Assembly (NCBI GenBank): GCA_009767595.1
Contig: VSDK01010196.1
Span: forward strand, 217,099-281,098
Direction of reading: 5' to 3'
DNA from: Symbiodinium kawagutii
Lineage: Eukaryota; Sar; Dinophyceae; Suessiales; Symbiodiniaceae
DNA length: 64,000 nt
In this document: positions 41,775-52,139 of the stretch, piece by piece
Layout of the letters: each line of letters starts with the position of its first letter
How positions within the stretch are numbered: the first letter of the stretch is position 1
Program-made: the position numbers and the translations under genes
Notes under the pieces: generated by a model
What the model was told of the DNA's origin: nothing
What the model saw: the letters and a program-made list of their open reading frames with translations, nothing else
The model's database searches: none

Positions 41775-41912
41775 CCGGGGCAGACACAGAGTCTGGGGCT
41801 CACAATGCATTCCCCGGCAAAGGCTGCTATCCATGATCATCCAAGTATGTGCAGGGACTCCACATCCCAAAGTGGTGATCCCAGTTGGGAGGGTGAAGAC
41901 TGCCGCATAGGT
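41775..41912. CDS. Exon-like island, strand unresolved
   Basis: Minus frame FTLPTGITTLGCGVPAHTWM then IMDSSLCRGMHCEPQTLCLP. Plus frame SPAKAAIHDHPSMCRDSTSQ with GTGATG donor. Confidence 0.35.
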
Positions 41913-42355
41913 GATGTTTCAACCATTATCTTCTTGATCAATGGTTGGTTGATCGTGGTTGAGAATGATTCAAAAGGCTGGTACTGTCAACCACTAGCCA
42001 TTGCGAGCAACCATTATCCATGACTACCGATCACTATGGTCACCAAATCACCAAACCCAATAACTATCATAATGATTTCTGGTGCCTACCCATCGTATAC
42101 CAATTCTCAACCAATTTCACTCAGCACCGCCAACCATCATGTTTGCATCATCATTGCCAACGATCTTTGGTGAACTACACAGGTTATTCACCATCATTGG
42201 CCATTAACCATTTCAATATTGACTTTGACTTTGAAGGCGATCAGTGGGTCTAGCCCGCTCCCGTTGACCATTTCAACCATTTGAGGATCAAACTTCTGAG
42301 CCATTTCCAATCCGGTCCAATCAATTTAAGGTAAAACATGCTCAAGTCAATATAG

Positions 42356-42445
42356 GGTGGTTTCTCAAAATAGGGTACCCCCAAATCATCCACTTGTATT
42401 CATTTGTACCAATGAACCAACCTTTTTTTGGGCACCCATATTTCT
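42356..42445. mobile_element. Family A element, right end decayed
   Basis: GGTGGTTTCTCAAAATAGGG left; TTTTTGGGCACCCATATTTC right. It immediately precedes the island at 42474. Confidence 0.8.
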
Positions 42446-42473
42446 ATCCATTTCACGACTTGACCATTCCAAA

Positions 42474-42593
42474 CTGGCTCAAAAATCGCACAAGAGCTCA
42501 GCTCGATCAGCGAAAGCTGGGCGCCCAAACAAATGAAGGCCGCAGACCGCAAGGACCAAGCGGCCTTCGTGAATCGCCAGGCCATGTGAAAGC
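42474..42593 (+). CDS. Coiled-coil exon after a family A element
   Basis: Plus frame SKIAQELSSISESWAPKQMK then AADRKDQAAFVNRQAM; donor near GTGAAAG. The opposite strand is open but hydrophobic, as expected for the antisense of a coiled coil. Unknown protein. Confidence 0.48.
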
Positions 42594-42639
42594 CATGGGC
42601 CATAGTGCGAATCATGCCCCTGAATGCTTGTTAACATAG

Positions 42640-43480
42640 AATGATTAAGAGCGGTAACGACTGGTAAGTCACCGATTTCCGACGTAATGATTGATAATGA
42701 TTAAGAGCCGTTTATATAGTTTATACAATAGTTAATTAGGCTTAGCGATATGCTGACCAATATGATTGATACATGTTGATACTGCTAAGGGCTAATGATG
42801 TTCATGGTAAGAAATGACCAGAGATGGTTCATAGTAGTTGGTGATGGTTAATCTCTAGTGAAAACGTTGGTTGATACTGACTACCATGTGATTAGAACAC
42901 TCCTTGTAGCTCCTGGCCTTGCTCCCTACCTCATGAAGGACATGGCAACGTGGCCATTCTCAGCAGGAAAGATGACGGGCACACCGGATGGACGGGTTGT
43001 GAATCCGCTGGGATGGTAAATCACCCTATAAGCTGTGTCAAATAACCCCTATGACCATGGCTAAGCAGTAGCCCCGAAGCGTCTTGGTAAAAAGACAGGG
43101 ACCCCTAAAAATCTCGAGTTTAGGGCAGAGTATCACCAGTGTCATCCCAGTCTATACCTCCACTTGTTGGTGGTGCAAACCATTGTTTGTTGAGTTTCCA
43201 TATCTACCACTGGATTGATGCTCCCCCAACTGATTCCAACTGTTGCCGGCCTTGATCTTGTCATTAGACCTGCACCTTAATCACCTTGAATAGCCAGCTT
43301 AGCCGCGGATTCCTGCTAGTTCTGGTTCCTCACCAGCTTACTCCCCACCAGAACCCGTGTGGACCAGCTGGTTAGCCAAACGGTTCCTACAATTTTTGGT
43401 TGCTCACCCGGTCAACCACCATAACCCGTGTGGGTGAACCAGCTGGTGAACCAGAAGTTATGGTTGCTCAAAATGACTGT
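42640..43480. other. No gene recognised
   Basis: Dispersed repeats. GGTTGCTCACCCGGTCAACC and ACCAGCTGGTGAACCAG palindromic patches at 43370-43455. Confidence 0.45.
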
Positions 43481-43488
43481 TTACAACA

Positions 43489-43603
43489 TGGATGTGGGTC
43501 AAAACCCTGCACCCCTGGTTCCCCTATCATTAACCATTGTTTCCCTATAGTTTTGTTGGCTGAAACCCCCATTATTGGTTGGCTAATATTGACCCATAGC
43601 CAC
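43489..43603. mobile_element. Family D element, ACATG target repeat
   Basis: GATGTGGGTCAAAACCCTGC left; TATTGACCCATAGCC right; ACATG on both sides. Confidence 0.88.
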
Positions 43604-43671
43604 ATGTTACAACCATAACCCTGTGTAACCAGCAATAGTTTAAGGCGAGCAATGGTGAACCAACTGGTCCG

Positions 43672-43760
43672 TACACCCTGTACCCCTGGTTCCACTATCA
43701 TTTGGCGTTTTTCTCCATGAGTTTGTTGGTGAACTTATCCCCAATTGGTAGATAACTTAC
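43672..43760. mobile_element. Family D fragment
   Basis: CACCCTGTACCCCTGGTTCC internal segment. Confidence 0.6.
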
Positions 43761-43899
43761 ATTATCCCGTATGACTTATTCCATTGCTTACCCAATTTTG
43801 CCAATTAACCACCATGACCACTGTTGCTCACCAGTGTCCGCCATAAACAGCTGGTTTCACCACAAGCCAGATTCACCGAACTTCTTCACCAAAAATACT

Positions 43900-44020
43900 G
43901 ACCCTCTGGTAAACTAACATAGCTGGCTGGAAAATCCACCATTTCAATGGACGATTTTGCAGGGTTTTCCTACCAAATCATGGTGGATTTTCCAGCCAGC
44001 CATCTTAGTTTACCACAGGA
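43900..44020. mobile_element. Family E element
   Basis: ACCCTCTGGTAAACTAACAT left; CATCTTAGTTTACCACAGGA right; inner pair GGCTGGAAAATCCACCA. Confidence 0.92.
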
Positions 44021-44130
44021 TATACAAGGTGGGCCCCCCAGGTATAACTTGGTTTATAAAGCCACTTAACTATAGTTATATCTACCATAACTGGTACCCT
44101 AGTTATAATCCAAATTATAGTTGTTGGTTA
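44021..44130. mobile_element. Family G left part
   Basis: TATACAAGGTGGGCCCCCCA, same core as 20368-20493, right end absent. Confidence 0.75.
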
Positions 44131-44189
44131 ATTATTGTTGAACGAAAGCCATTACTGTTTGTTGTTGGTTAATGATTGTTGAACAACAT

Positions 44190-44236
44190 TGGTATTTACG
44201 CTTTGGTTGTTCCATAGCCACGTTAGTTTAACCAAA
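44190..44236. mobile_element. 47-bp hairpin element ahead of an exon
   Basis: TTACGCTTTGGTTGTTCC left and TTAACCAAAGCGTAA right are complementary over 13 bp. The AAG that follows is the candidate acceptor of the next exon. Confidence 0.75.
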
Positions 44237-44243
44237 GCGTAAG

Positions 44244-44308
44244 CCTTGAAGCTGACATCGCTCGCCTCTCAACGCCATTGCCGCGGCCTAGGCCAGCGCT
44301 GGCCGAAG
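44244..44308 (+). CDS. Short exon after a hairpin element, GA donor
   Basis: Acceptor CGTAAG; frame LEADIARLSTPLPRPRPALA; donor GATGGC. Confidence 0.42.
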
Positions 44309-44447
44309 GATGGCGCTCGATGATGGTACATGATGGCGCTCGATGATGGTACATGATGGCTTGATGATGGCCATCAACCATTATCAACCATTAACCACTA
44401 TCATTAACCACTATCAACCAATGAACCAGTATCAAACCATAACCAGT

Positions 44448-44550
44448 TGGTGCTTTCTCAAAATAGGCATACCCCTAAAGCAACCTGTTTTAACCATTTA
44501 TAGTAATAAACACACCATTTTTGGGGGGCTAATTATATTGAGAAACCACC
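44448..44550. mobile_element. Family A element
   Basis: TGGTGCTTTCTCAAAATAGG left; ATTATATTGAGAAACCACCA right. Confidence 0.88.
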
Positions 44551-44574
44551 ACATGATGGCTTGATGATGGTTCA

Positions 44575-45187
44575 TCATGTTTGACTATCATGCATGGTAG
44601 CTTGATCGATAACAGCGTATGGCCTGACAAACATGCGAAAATAAGGCTCAACCAAATGGGCAACTACGAAATGGTTCATCAAACGATTCATGTTGACCAA
44701 ATACTGTAGTCGGTAGGAGGTGGTAAATCTCCGATGGGTAATGACGGTTGGCAATAATGAATAGAATGTGCATATAGATGATTCATCATGATTCATAATG
44801 GATAGTGCTCCAAAATTATCCCGCTTATGCACGACAGGGCGCGAGCATGGTTCAACAATCAACCAGGCTACCATCGAAATCGACCACACTCACACCGAGC
44901 CATGATGATACAAAGTAATGGAGGTTAAGAACCGTGTGGTGATATAACAAGAGAAAAACGACAACAACGACAATGTATTGATGTTTATGATAGTTCATGA
45001 TGGCTCCTGATAGTTCATGATGCTTCATGATGGCGGCTGACAGTTTCTCATAGTTTATTTGATTGCCGGGGTGCATAACTATGAGATGGTTCGTGGTTGC
45101 TATACCAAAAGGAAAGAATGACCAAGAACCAACAGGAGGATGCTGACCCAGCGGTGCATGAGTGCTAAGCCATTCAACTCCATTCAA
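44575..45187. other. No clear gene
   Basis: Two minus open frames of 104 and 111 codons (44575-44889, 44852-45187) run through AT-rich DNA; no splice borders or family recognised. Confidence 0.35.
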
Positions 45188-45231
45188 CTGTATTCCCTTG
45201 AAGGCTAATAGTGATTAATCCACATCCGCAA

Positions 45232-45336
45232 ACCACAACCAAGTCTACTAAAGGCCGTAGCAGCGGACTTTCAGAAAGTGGGCGGTTTATCGTTGCGAAT
45301 CTCCCACTGTTGCCAAGACAACCCGAGCACCAGATG
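45232..45336 (+). CDS. Exon upstream of an introner
   Basis: Plus frame GLSESGRFIVANLPLLPRQP then EHQM; the exon ends at 45336, where GT of the element terminal repeat (GGTGG) is the donor. Splicing to 45444 keeps phase 0. The true 5-prime border is unknown. Confidence 0.5.
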
Positions 45337-45436
45337 GTGGTTTCTCAAAACAGGGGTACCCCTAAATCATCCACTATTTACCATTTACAATAGTAAACCA
45401 ACCATTTTGGGGTACCCCTATGGCTTGAGAAACACC
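45336..45436 (+). mobile_element. Family A introner forming a 107-bp intron
   Basis: GGTGGTTTCTCAAAACAGGG left; CTATGGCTTGAGAAACACC right. CAGAT flanks both sides (45331-45335, 45437-45441). The intron 45337-45443 would be almost only this element, with donor from its terminal repeat and acceptor CAGATAG from the target repeat and next bases. Confidence 0.75.
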
Positions 45437-45443
45437 CAGATAG

Positions 45444-45546
45444 ATCTCCCACACCCATCTGGCGCTGTTGAAGAAACACGAGGCGCAGCACGGTGAGATC
45501 CCCGAGAGGTTGGCTCTACGGCTTCACCACCCGTGGTGCTGGTCAG
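45444..45546 (+). CDS. Exon downstream of an introner
   Basis: After CAGATAG the frame reads ISHTHLALLKKHEAQHGEIP then ERLALRLHHPWCWS, ending at GTGACC (45547). In phase 0 with the upstream exon. Not recognised. Confidence 0.52.
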
Positions 45547-45580
45547 GTGACCATCCTACCTGAAGTCACGGTTACCATTG

Positions 45581-45707
45581 GTTACACTCTGGTGATCTAT
45601 CCCATGGCTGGGTTACCCTCATGAAAATCACCATTTCCAATAGGTAAGTCATCTACAAATGCATGGTTCATTATCCAGCCAGCTATGTTAGATCACCAGA
45701 GTGTAAT
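45581..45707. mobile_element. Family E-like element
   Basis: GTTACACTCTGGTGATCT left and AGATCACCAGAGTGTAA right; the core resembles family E. Confidence 0.85.
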
Positions 45708-45966
45708 CCAGTCTTGGCCCTGATTCTCCGTTCTCAACCATTGGTTAACCCTGATCAAGCCATTACTCAACATTGATTACTCTAACCATGATCTACCATT
45801 GATGATCCATTACTACCCATTGATCGAGCACCATTAAGCATGGGGAGTAAGCAGTATTCAGCCATGACTATCCATTATCCAGCATTAACCAGTCTTAACC
45901 ACTACTATTATCATCGAGTAACCAATTATCAACCATTGATTGACTACCATTTGGTTAGTGGCCACG

Positions 45967-46045
45967 CCTGGTGGCTCCAACTCGCTCCCCCTTCAAAGAG
46001 ATATAGGGATAGCCCTGGCTCTCAGCAGCTCCCTCCCAACCACCA
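45967..46045. repeat. Family H repeat
   Basis: CTGGTGGCTCCAACTCGCTC then CTTCAAAGAGATATAGGGAT. Confidence 0.7.
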
Positions 46046-46204
46046 GCCACTTAACCATCGTTGCTATCAATCATTGTTGCAATTTACTGACCAACCATTA
46101 TCAACCACTGTTGCTAAAAATTGATCAGTAGCAACTTATTAACCACTAACTATTATATAGTCACCATTGTTGCTACTGCTATCGATGACAATGGTCCACC
46201 ACTA

Positions 46205-46348
46205 TTCACCATGCTTCGCAAGCATCACGAAGCGACCACCAGCACAAACCCAGCAGCCCATCTGGGATCCGCTGCGCGTGGTGCGACATGGAGGAAACAC
46301 TTTTTAGAACTGCGGGGTTTTGTAACGACGTCTTGGCCCCAAGCTTGA
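46205..46348 (+). CDS. Exon-like island
   Basis: Plus frame KHHEATTSTNPAAHLGSAAR then GATWRKHFLELRGFVTTSWP and TGA. Possible last exon. Not recognised. Confidence 0.42.
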   Translation, partial: FTMLRKHHEATTSTNPAAHLGSAARGATWRKHFLELRGFVTTSWPQA

Positions 46349-46535
46349 AGGTCACTGGGTCACTTCAATCTGATGACTTTGCTCCTGGGTGTGATAAAAA
46401 TGTCGATGAATAATCATGGATGATGCTGATAGCTTACTTGAAACTTTACTGCAGGATCAATTTCTAAGCTGGAGAAGAAGCGACCCCACAAAAATCAGGA
46501 TGGGTGGGCATAAGTAAGCTAGCGGTCATATCCTG

Positions 46536-46705
46536 CTGGTAGATTTCAAGAACTTGGTGTGCTCAGACCCCGCAGTGACGCAAACAACGAGGGACCACAT
46601 GATGCGGTCTTGCTGATTCGACAGCTGCGGCAAATCGTTTCGGCGCTTGGATGGGGGGAAAGCCCCAGCCACAGGATGTAGTGGATACACCGATGCGTGG
46701 ATGTG
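46536..46705. CDS. Exon-like island, strand unresolved
   Basis: Plus: EGPHDAVLLIRQLRQIVSAL then GWGESPSHRM. Minus: RRNDLPQLSNQQDRIMWSLV then VCVTAGSEHTKFLKSTSR, third-position GC about 65 percent versus 54 percent. The minus exon would start at a family C end. Confidence 0.42.
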
Positions 46706-46755
46706 CATCCCCACTTAGTAAGTGGTTGCTGACCACGCTTTCCAGGGGTTATTAT
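46697..46755. mobile_element. Family C left half
   Basis: GGATGTGCATCCCCACTTAG then AGTGGTTGCTGACCAC. Confidence 0.7.
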
Positions 46756-46920
46756 CAAGCTAGTATTAATTAGTGTTGGATTATTATCCTCTATTATCAA
46801 CCCATCAATTAACCATCAATTAACCATCATTCAATCTTGTTAACCTTTACACCAGCTGATTAACCATCGTTGAAAACCCTGTGACACCAACAGCAGACAA
46901 ACATTTGTTTCTTTTACCAT

Positions 46921-47154
46921 TTGGTTCCACCACTCCTGGTCCTAGCCTCGCTCCCCCGTACAGGCCCTTTAAACGGCCGCCACCCCGTGGTCTCCTTGCC
47001 ACTGGCTGCCCGGAGCATGGTGGAGGCCGCCGGGTCTGCGCCGGGTCGGCCCTTCCCAGAGGCTTTTCAGCGCCAATGCTTCGCTAGGTCGGTGAAACTG
47101 CGGGGTGAAAAGCTGTGGTGGCCACGTCACGTACGACCAACCACCCGTGCTTAG
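46921..47154 (+). CDS. GC-rich exon-like island
   Basis: Plus frame SMVEAAGSAPGRPFPEAFQR then QCFARSVKLRGEKLWWPRHV; third-position GC about 64 percent. It ends in TAG before a family A element. Not recognised. Confidence 0.48.
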   Translation: MVPPLLVLASLPRTGPLNGRHPVVSLPLAARSMVEAAGSAPGRPFPEAFQRQCFARSVKLRGEKLWWPRHVRPTTRA

Positions 47155-47168
47155 CATCGTTGCAATAT

Positions 47169-47259
47169 GGTGGTTTCTTAAAATTGGGACCCCGAATATT
47201 GGATCGTTGGGTGCTTGGTAGTGGATGATTTGAGGGTACCCCTATTTTGAGAAACCACC
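47169..47259. mobile_element. Family A element
   Basis: GGTGGTTTCTTAAAATTGGG left; CCCTATTTTGAGAAACCACC right; ATAT flanks. Confidence 0.9.
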
Positions 47260-47564
47260 ATATTTTTGTTATTGTTGTAGATTTTGAAACCCATTTGCCT
47301 ATTACCGTTGGTTCTCGTTGCTTATCAACCACCTTCTCGCAACAAAAAACACGAATCAGGCAAGCAAATACATTTCTAGCTCTCTGTCATTTCCAGCACT
47401 AGTTAACTTTCCAGCACTAATGTTTCTATTTCCGGCACGAACATTCCAGCACCAATGTTTCTAGCTGATTCTAGCTACATATCAAGCGGGATTTGTTTGA
47501 TGTAGATTCCTATCAAGCAAGAATCAGCTAGACAGTAGAAACTACATGTATTTTTGGTACCTTC

Positions 47565-47786
47565 ATGTTGATATATTCTTGCTACGTATATTTGTATTCA
47601 AGCAACCAAACATGGTTTTTTTGGCCGCAGCAAAACTGCTGCTTCGCTTCCGATGCGGTTCACTGGTTCACTCTCCCTGCCATTGGTCGGCAAGTAGGCG
47701 ACCACCAGTGCACTGGCGAGAGCAAGGGGTCAACATGGAGCAATGACAGTTACAAGGTGGTGACACCTAGGTGGGGAAGTTCGTAA
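47565..47786 (+). CDS. Exon-like island
   Basis: Plus frame FASDAVHWFTLPAIGRQVGD then HQCTGESKGSTWSNDSYKVV, ending TAA. A second plus frame is open. Coding probably starts near 47630. Confidence 0.42.
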   Translation: MLIYSCYVYLYSSNQTWFFWPQQNCCFASDAVHWFTLPAIGRQVGDHQCTGESKGSTWSNDSYKVVTPRWGSS

Positions 47787-48045
47787 CTCGGGAAACTTGT
47801 TGGTTAACCTAGCTCTGGTCGGTTAAATTAGTTCATTTCTAAGCGCATGCAAATGAAGTGTAACAAATCGATCATTTAATCGAATAGAATTAGATGACTT
47901 GCAACTGGGGGGCACCACCTGCACATTGGGCTGTGGCGCAACAATCATAGTTGGTAAGTATATCGACTGGCATCGACAGGCTGACCGTTGGTTTGCCGAT
48001 CTGAGAGACCAATGATGGTTAATTGATGAACTAATGACTGATAAG

Positions 48046-48173
48046 GCTTTGGGTCAACATTAGCCAACCAATGATGGGTGATAATAACCAACCAATGATG
48101 GGTGATAATAACCAACAATCATAAAGAAAACAACGGTTAATGATGGCGCAACCAGGGGGACTGACCCACCATA
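48046..48173. mobile_element. Family D element
   Basis: GGCTTTGGGTCAACATTAGC left; GGGACTGACCCACCA right; an internal 28-bp duplication AACCAACCAATGATGGGTGA. Confidence 0.8.
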
Positions 48174-48197
48174 ACAGGTGCTTCATGGATAGTAACG

Positions 48198-48416
48198 GTG
48201 AATTCAGGGCTGATATCCGTGGACGATGCCGACGCCATGATCGAGCTGCGAACAGCTCGCGATTCCATGGGCTGCCCGGCATCCCAGGCGTGTCACAAGG
48301 CTGCCATGACCACAGCAGTCGAGCTGTTGGTTGGGATGCGAGTTCCCCGAGCAGTTGGAAGGTTGGTAGCACCAAAGGTGACAGCGCCATTGGACTCGTC
48401 GGTGACTGCCAATTGA
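48198..48416 (+). CDS. Best-supported plus-strand exon
   Basis: Acceptor AATTCAG near 48208; frame DDADAMIELRTARDSMGCPA, SQACHKAAMTTAVELLVGMR, VPRAVGRLVAPKVTAPLDSS. Third-position GC about 66 percent and purine-first codons about 68 percent. The donor is probably GTGACTG after SS (near 48403). Long amphipathic helices; no family recognised. Lies between a family D and a family A element. Confidence 0.58.
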   Translation: MNSGLISVDDADAMIELRTARDSMGCPASQACHKAAMTTAVELLVGMRVPRAVGRLVAPKVTAPLDSSVTAN

Positions 48417-48426
48417 CGAGTACCCT

Positions 48427-48526
48427 GGTGGGTTCTGAAAACGGGGGTAGCTCCAAATCGTCCAATAATAGTTGTTGTTAGTAATAAACCAACCACTTTT
48501 TGGGCTCCCTATTTTGAGAAACCACC
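48427..48526. mobile_element. Family A element
   Basis: GGTGGGTTCTGAAAACGGGG left; CTATTTTGAGAAACCACC right. Confidence 0.88.
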
Positions 48527-48789
48527 ATGCAACTAATACTAAAAACAATCTTGGCACTATCAATCATATCATTGTACGGCTGATACCACTAGTATTATCT
48601 ACTCATTCGCATGATTGGTTCATAACACCATCTTTGGTAATGTACATTGAATAACACCAATGGCATCAGTGGTCAGTAAGTACACCAGTGGTAAGGTGGT
48701 TAGTAACACAAGTTCTATAATTAGTTAATCAATGCGATTGGTCTATGAAATCTATCAAATTGTTCTAGAGCCAATAATGAAAATACCAA

Positions 48790-48880
48790 TGGATTGAATC
48801 ATCTACATATCAAACATTTACAGTGATAAACCATCCATAACTTAGGGACCCCCAAACTGGCTTGAGAAACCCCCCCCCCA
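48790..48880. mobile_element. Family A element, left end decayed
   Basis: TAAACCATCCATAACTTAGG core; GGCTTGAGAAACCCCC right. Confidence 0.55.
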
Positions 48881-49435
48881 AACACACCAGTAGTTAAGTG
48901 GTTAGTGACACTAGTTGTTCTAAAGGCATTAGTGAAATTCAACCAATGCTTATAATAAATCAGCCAGTTAGACTCAGTCAATATTACTAACGGAATGATT
49001 AATTTCTAAAGCACTTGTTAGTTAATCATCATTACTTCTATTAGTAACCATTACTAATTATTTTGGTGAAACCTGGTTAGTATTAGTCAATTAGTTTCTA
49101 GTGATTAGTTGACCATTTCTAAAGCATTTCATAGTTACTGGAATGGAACGAATCCACCAGTGCGAACACTGGTTCAAAGCTTGATCTCTGGTGACCTGAT
49201 CACCAGGGTGGCGCTTGTCAAATGATAGTTTCATGGTGGAAACTTGGAGGGTCAATGAGGGCTAAATGATGGTTAAATGATGGTTGATGGTGGTTGAATG
49301 ATGGTTTAATGATGGATGTTGATGGTTGAATAAAGGTTCAAGAATAATCATGTAAGTACAGTATAGGTTACATAATGGTGGAAAAATGATCAAACTATGG
49401 TCGATGATGGTTGAGAATGCTTGTAGCAAGAAAGT
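48881..49435. other. AT-rich stretch, no gene seen
   Basis: TTAGTTAATCA and AAATGATGGTT repeats. Confidence 0.55.
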
Positions 49436-49487
49436 TTGGTAGCTATGAAAATCATGATAGAGGTATCTAAGTTCTTCGTTGTTTCAG

Positions 49488-49590
49488 GAGATATGGCTGT
49501 AACTGCTTCCTCGTGGACATGCAAACTCAAGGGATCTCACGGGCATGAGATGTGCATCGAAATCACCATCCTTGTTGCATGCTCCCCGCG
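49488..49590 (+). CDS. Exon between TTTCAG and a family A donor
   Basis: Acceptor TTTCAG; frame DMAVTASSWTCKLKGSHGHE then MCIEITILVACSPR; the donor is GT of the adjoining family A terminal repeat (GTGGTTTC, 49591). Confidence 0.45.
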
Positions 49591-49698
49591 GTGGTTTCTC
49601 AAAATGGGGGACCCTAAAAAATGGCTGGTTTATTACTATCAATGGTGAATATGTGATGAGATATAACTGCGGGGTCCCCTATGACTTAAGAAACCACC
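49589..49698. mobile_element. Family A element at an exon edge
   Basis: CGGTGGTTTCTCAAAATGGG left; CTATGACTTAAGAAACCACC right. Confidence 0.9.
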
Positions 49699-49714
49699 AT
49701 GTGACTTGTACGCA

Positions 49715-49855
49715 AAACCACATGGTAACCCCTCGCTGCCACTCGTTGGCTAGAAGGGATTGCAGTTTCCGGGGTTCCTGTCCATCACCACAATCCATTC
49801 CCTGGCAACAACCCGCCGATGCAAAAAGATCGTCGAGAATTGACGGTTTGGTCTC
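49715..49855. CDS. Exon-like island, strand unresolved
   Basis: Minus: DLFASAGCCQGMDCGDGQEP then RKLQSLLANEWQRG with GTTACC donor. Plus: GVPVHHHNPFPGNNPPMQKD. Confidence 0.32.
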
Positions 49856-50200
49856 AATGATATCCGATGATATATAATTGATATCGGGATTGTTTATCCT
49901 CATTTATATATAATGTGTAATTAACTAAGATTGGGATTGTTTACTAGCGTCATCATCCATATATGTATATATACTTACTATATATCTATACAAGGTTTGA
50001 TTTGAATGAATATTAATAGATACCTGTAATACACAGTTCAATTAGAATACTTTTTAAAAAATAGAATTGATCCATATAGAATCACAAGCAATTGTTCTTA
50101 TTGACATCCTCATCTTGAAGTGATTCGATCCCCATCGCTGTTGGGTTGCTTGCAATTGCTCATCAACCCAATCGAAGTTCTGCTTTGAACCCCGTTGCTG
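49856..50200. other. AT-rich stretch, no gene seen
   Basis: TATATATAC-type sequence. Confidence 0.55.
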
Positions 50201-50212
50201 GTGGTGAATATT

Positions 50213-50335
50213 GACCCATGGCCATAGCCATATACAGTTGGTATGCCTCGCCGTGCTTGTTGGTTATCATCCAGGATTGTCATCCATAAACCAGCTAGTT
50301 AATCATCGGTTGGTCGATATTGACCCAGAGCTATA
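50213..50335. mobile_element. Family D-like element
   Basis: TGACCCATGGCCATAGCCAT and ATATTGACCCAGAGCTATAT; diverged. Confidence 0.55.
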
Positions 50336-50480
50336 TATCAGCATTGAGCCGGAAGTAACCTCCAATCATCCGCCATACTCAACCATTCTACAGATTTATG
50401 AACCCTTGTAATCCCCTACAATCAACCACCATTACAATCAGCCACCATTTACCATGAGAATCCCCTAGTATGAACCATTA

Positions 50481-50577
50481 CTGGTTGGTGGTTTCGGCCC
50501 CTATGAAAAACATTAGTCAACCAACCATTTGTTAGTAATTACTAGGCAACATAAAAATCTTTCAAACCACCAACCAG
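50481..50577. mobile_element. Family B element
   Basis: CTGGTTGGTGGTTTCGGCCC left; TTTCAAACCACCAACCAG right; ATTA flanks. Confidence 0.95.
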
Positions 50578-50821
50578 ATTATAATCCCCTATAATCCTGT
50601 CTAATCCCCCCATTCAAACCATTCATAGCTCCCCTTCGAATCCCCGCTTAGATCCTCGCTAGGGATTGGTGGTTCCCCAACGAAACGCGCCCCCGTTCCC
50701 CGGCGAAACGAACGGCCTGGAAGCCGTGGTTTAGACCACCTTCCCACCTGAGAGTGACCATGCCATGCGAGTAGGTTTGGATGATGCGACCAGTCACCAT
50801 AGTCACTAGCATGACCCTTTG

Positions 50822-50941
50822 ATTAACCACTATGAATGGAGTTATCACCCCTATAAAACTATTGTAATCCATTATAACTATGGCTATCAACTATAGCCAG
50901 TATAACTATGGCCATTAAACCTTATAACCCTGGTGACTCAT
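50822..50941. repeat. 118-bp dispersed repeat, copy 1
   Basis: Near-identical to 62639-62759, including TATAACTATGGCTATCAACT and AAACCTTATAACCCTGGTGA. Confidence 0.88.
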
Positions 50942-51209
50942 GATGAATGATAATGATCATCGAGGCTCAATGTAATGACTGGGAACTGGTGAATGGTGAC
51001 ATGATTAACAACCAATGATTTCTAGATCATGTTTCTTACAACAGCTATCCGGAGAAGCTTATCGTCAACAATGCTTAATAATGACTGATTAGTCTTAATG
51101 GCAGCCAGTCACAAATTATCATGGCCAATTATTGTCTGAAATCATCCATGGTGCTTTCCAACAGTTCATAGTGGTAAGCTGATACAGCCAATAAAGAAGA
51201 AATCTGGTT

Positions 51210-51293
51210 CTGGTTGGTGGTTGAACCACCCCTATGACAAATACTAGTCTCGATTACTAGGGAAAATAAAAAACGTTTGAAACCACCAACCAG
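51210..51293. mobile_element. Family B element
   Basis: CTGGTTGGTGGTTGAACCAC left; GTTTGAAACCACCAACCAG right. Confidence 0.93.
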
Positions 51294-51522
51294 GATTGAT
51301 TGGTCGGTGGTTTGAATTTGAAACCAGGTGAAAGGATTATGGGGAATCAACCAACAATCCCAAACACTCTCCCCAGGCTTGAGCGGTCTCAGATGTCTCA
51401 GCCCCCGGCACGTTGGCAGGGCAACCATCCCAAACACTAGGGAAAATTGAAAATATTCTAAACTAATTACTGACTACTGGTAGTTACTGCCGTTGATAAT
51501 TTAGCATTCGCTTACACCACTC

Positions 51523-51598
51523 TTGGTAGCTCAAATTGCTCCCCTGTTCGAACGGCACATGGATACCCCTGGCTCAGCCCTCCCTTCCAACAGCCAGT
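51523..51598. repeat. Family H repeat
   Basis: TTGGTAGCTCAAATTGCTCC then CACATGGATACCCCTGGCTC. Confidence 0.65.
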
Positions 51599-51674
51599 AA
51601 TCATTTCTTATCGACGATGGGTGATGATTGGTGATTCATCTCCCCTACCTTAGGGCTAAAAACACTGGTCCCCA

Positions 51675-51782
51675 CTTGGATGTACAGCTGGGGCTATAAC
51701 CATGAAGCACTAAAAGGTAGCTGAACTAACCCCCAGAAACCATGGTTAGTGACCACTTATTAAGTGGGGGTGCACATCCAAG
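51675..51782. mobile_element. Family C element
   Basis: CTTGGATGTACAGCTGGGGC left; GTGGGGGTGCACATCCAAG right. Confidence 0.92.
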
Positions 51783-51788
51783 CACCTA

Positions 51789-52131
51789 GGAGTCCTACCG
51801 GAGGCAGAATGGCAACCTCAAAGAACAACAGGCGCCCGGTGGCCAATTGGGCAGCTTCCAAGTGTGTAACTGGGTGGCAGCTTCCAGGTCAACGAAGCAG
51901 CCAGATGCATTGATTACATTGAGAGAACCAGAGGTCATCACTGCCACCCAAACACTTGGAAGGTTGTGTTGGACCCAACATTGGGTCATTATTTTGATGA
52001 ATTGTGTTGGTAGCTTTGTTGTTGGCAAATCAGCACTGGTAGCATCACTGCTGATAGTTGCATGGCTAGCAGTGGGTCAGGAAGGCTATAGAAAATATGG
52101 CACTAACATGCAAGAACCAGAAATCATGTAG
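51789..52131. CDS. 343-bp open island next to family C, strand unresolved
   Basis: A plus frame is open for about 113 codons, ending with a hydrophobic segment (ALVASLLIVAWLAVGQEGYR) and TAG. Another plus frame bounded by TTCCAG and GTAGCT gives YIERTRGHHCHPNTWKVVLD. A minus frame gives VWVAVMTSGSLNVINASGCF then VDLEAATQLHTWKLPNWPPG with about 61 percent third-position GC. One of these is probably real. Confidence 0.42.
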
Positions 52132-52139
52132 AATTGTCA

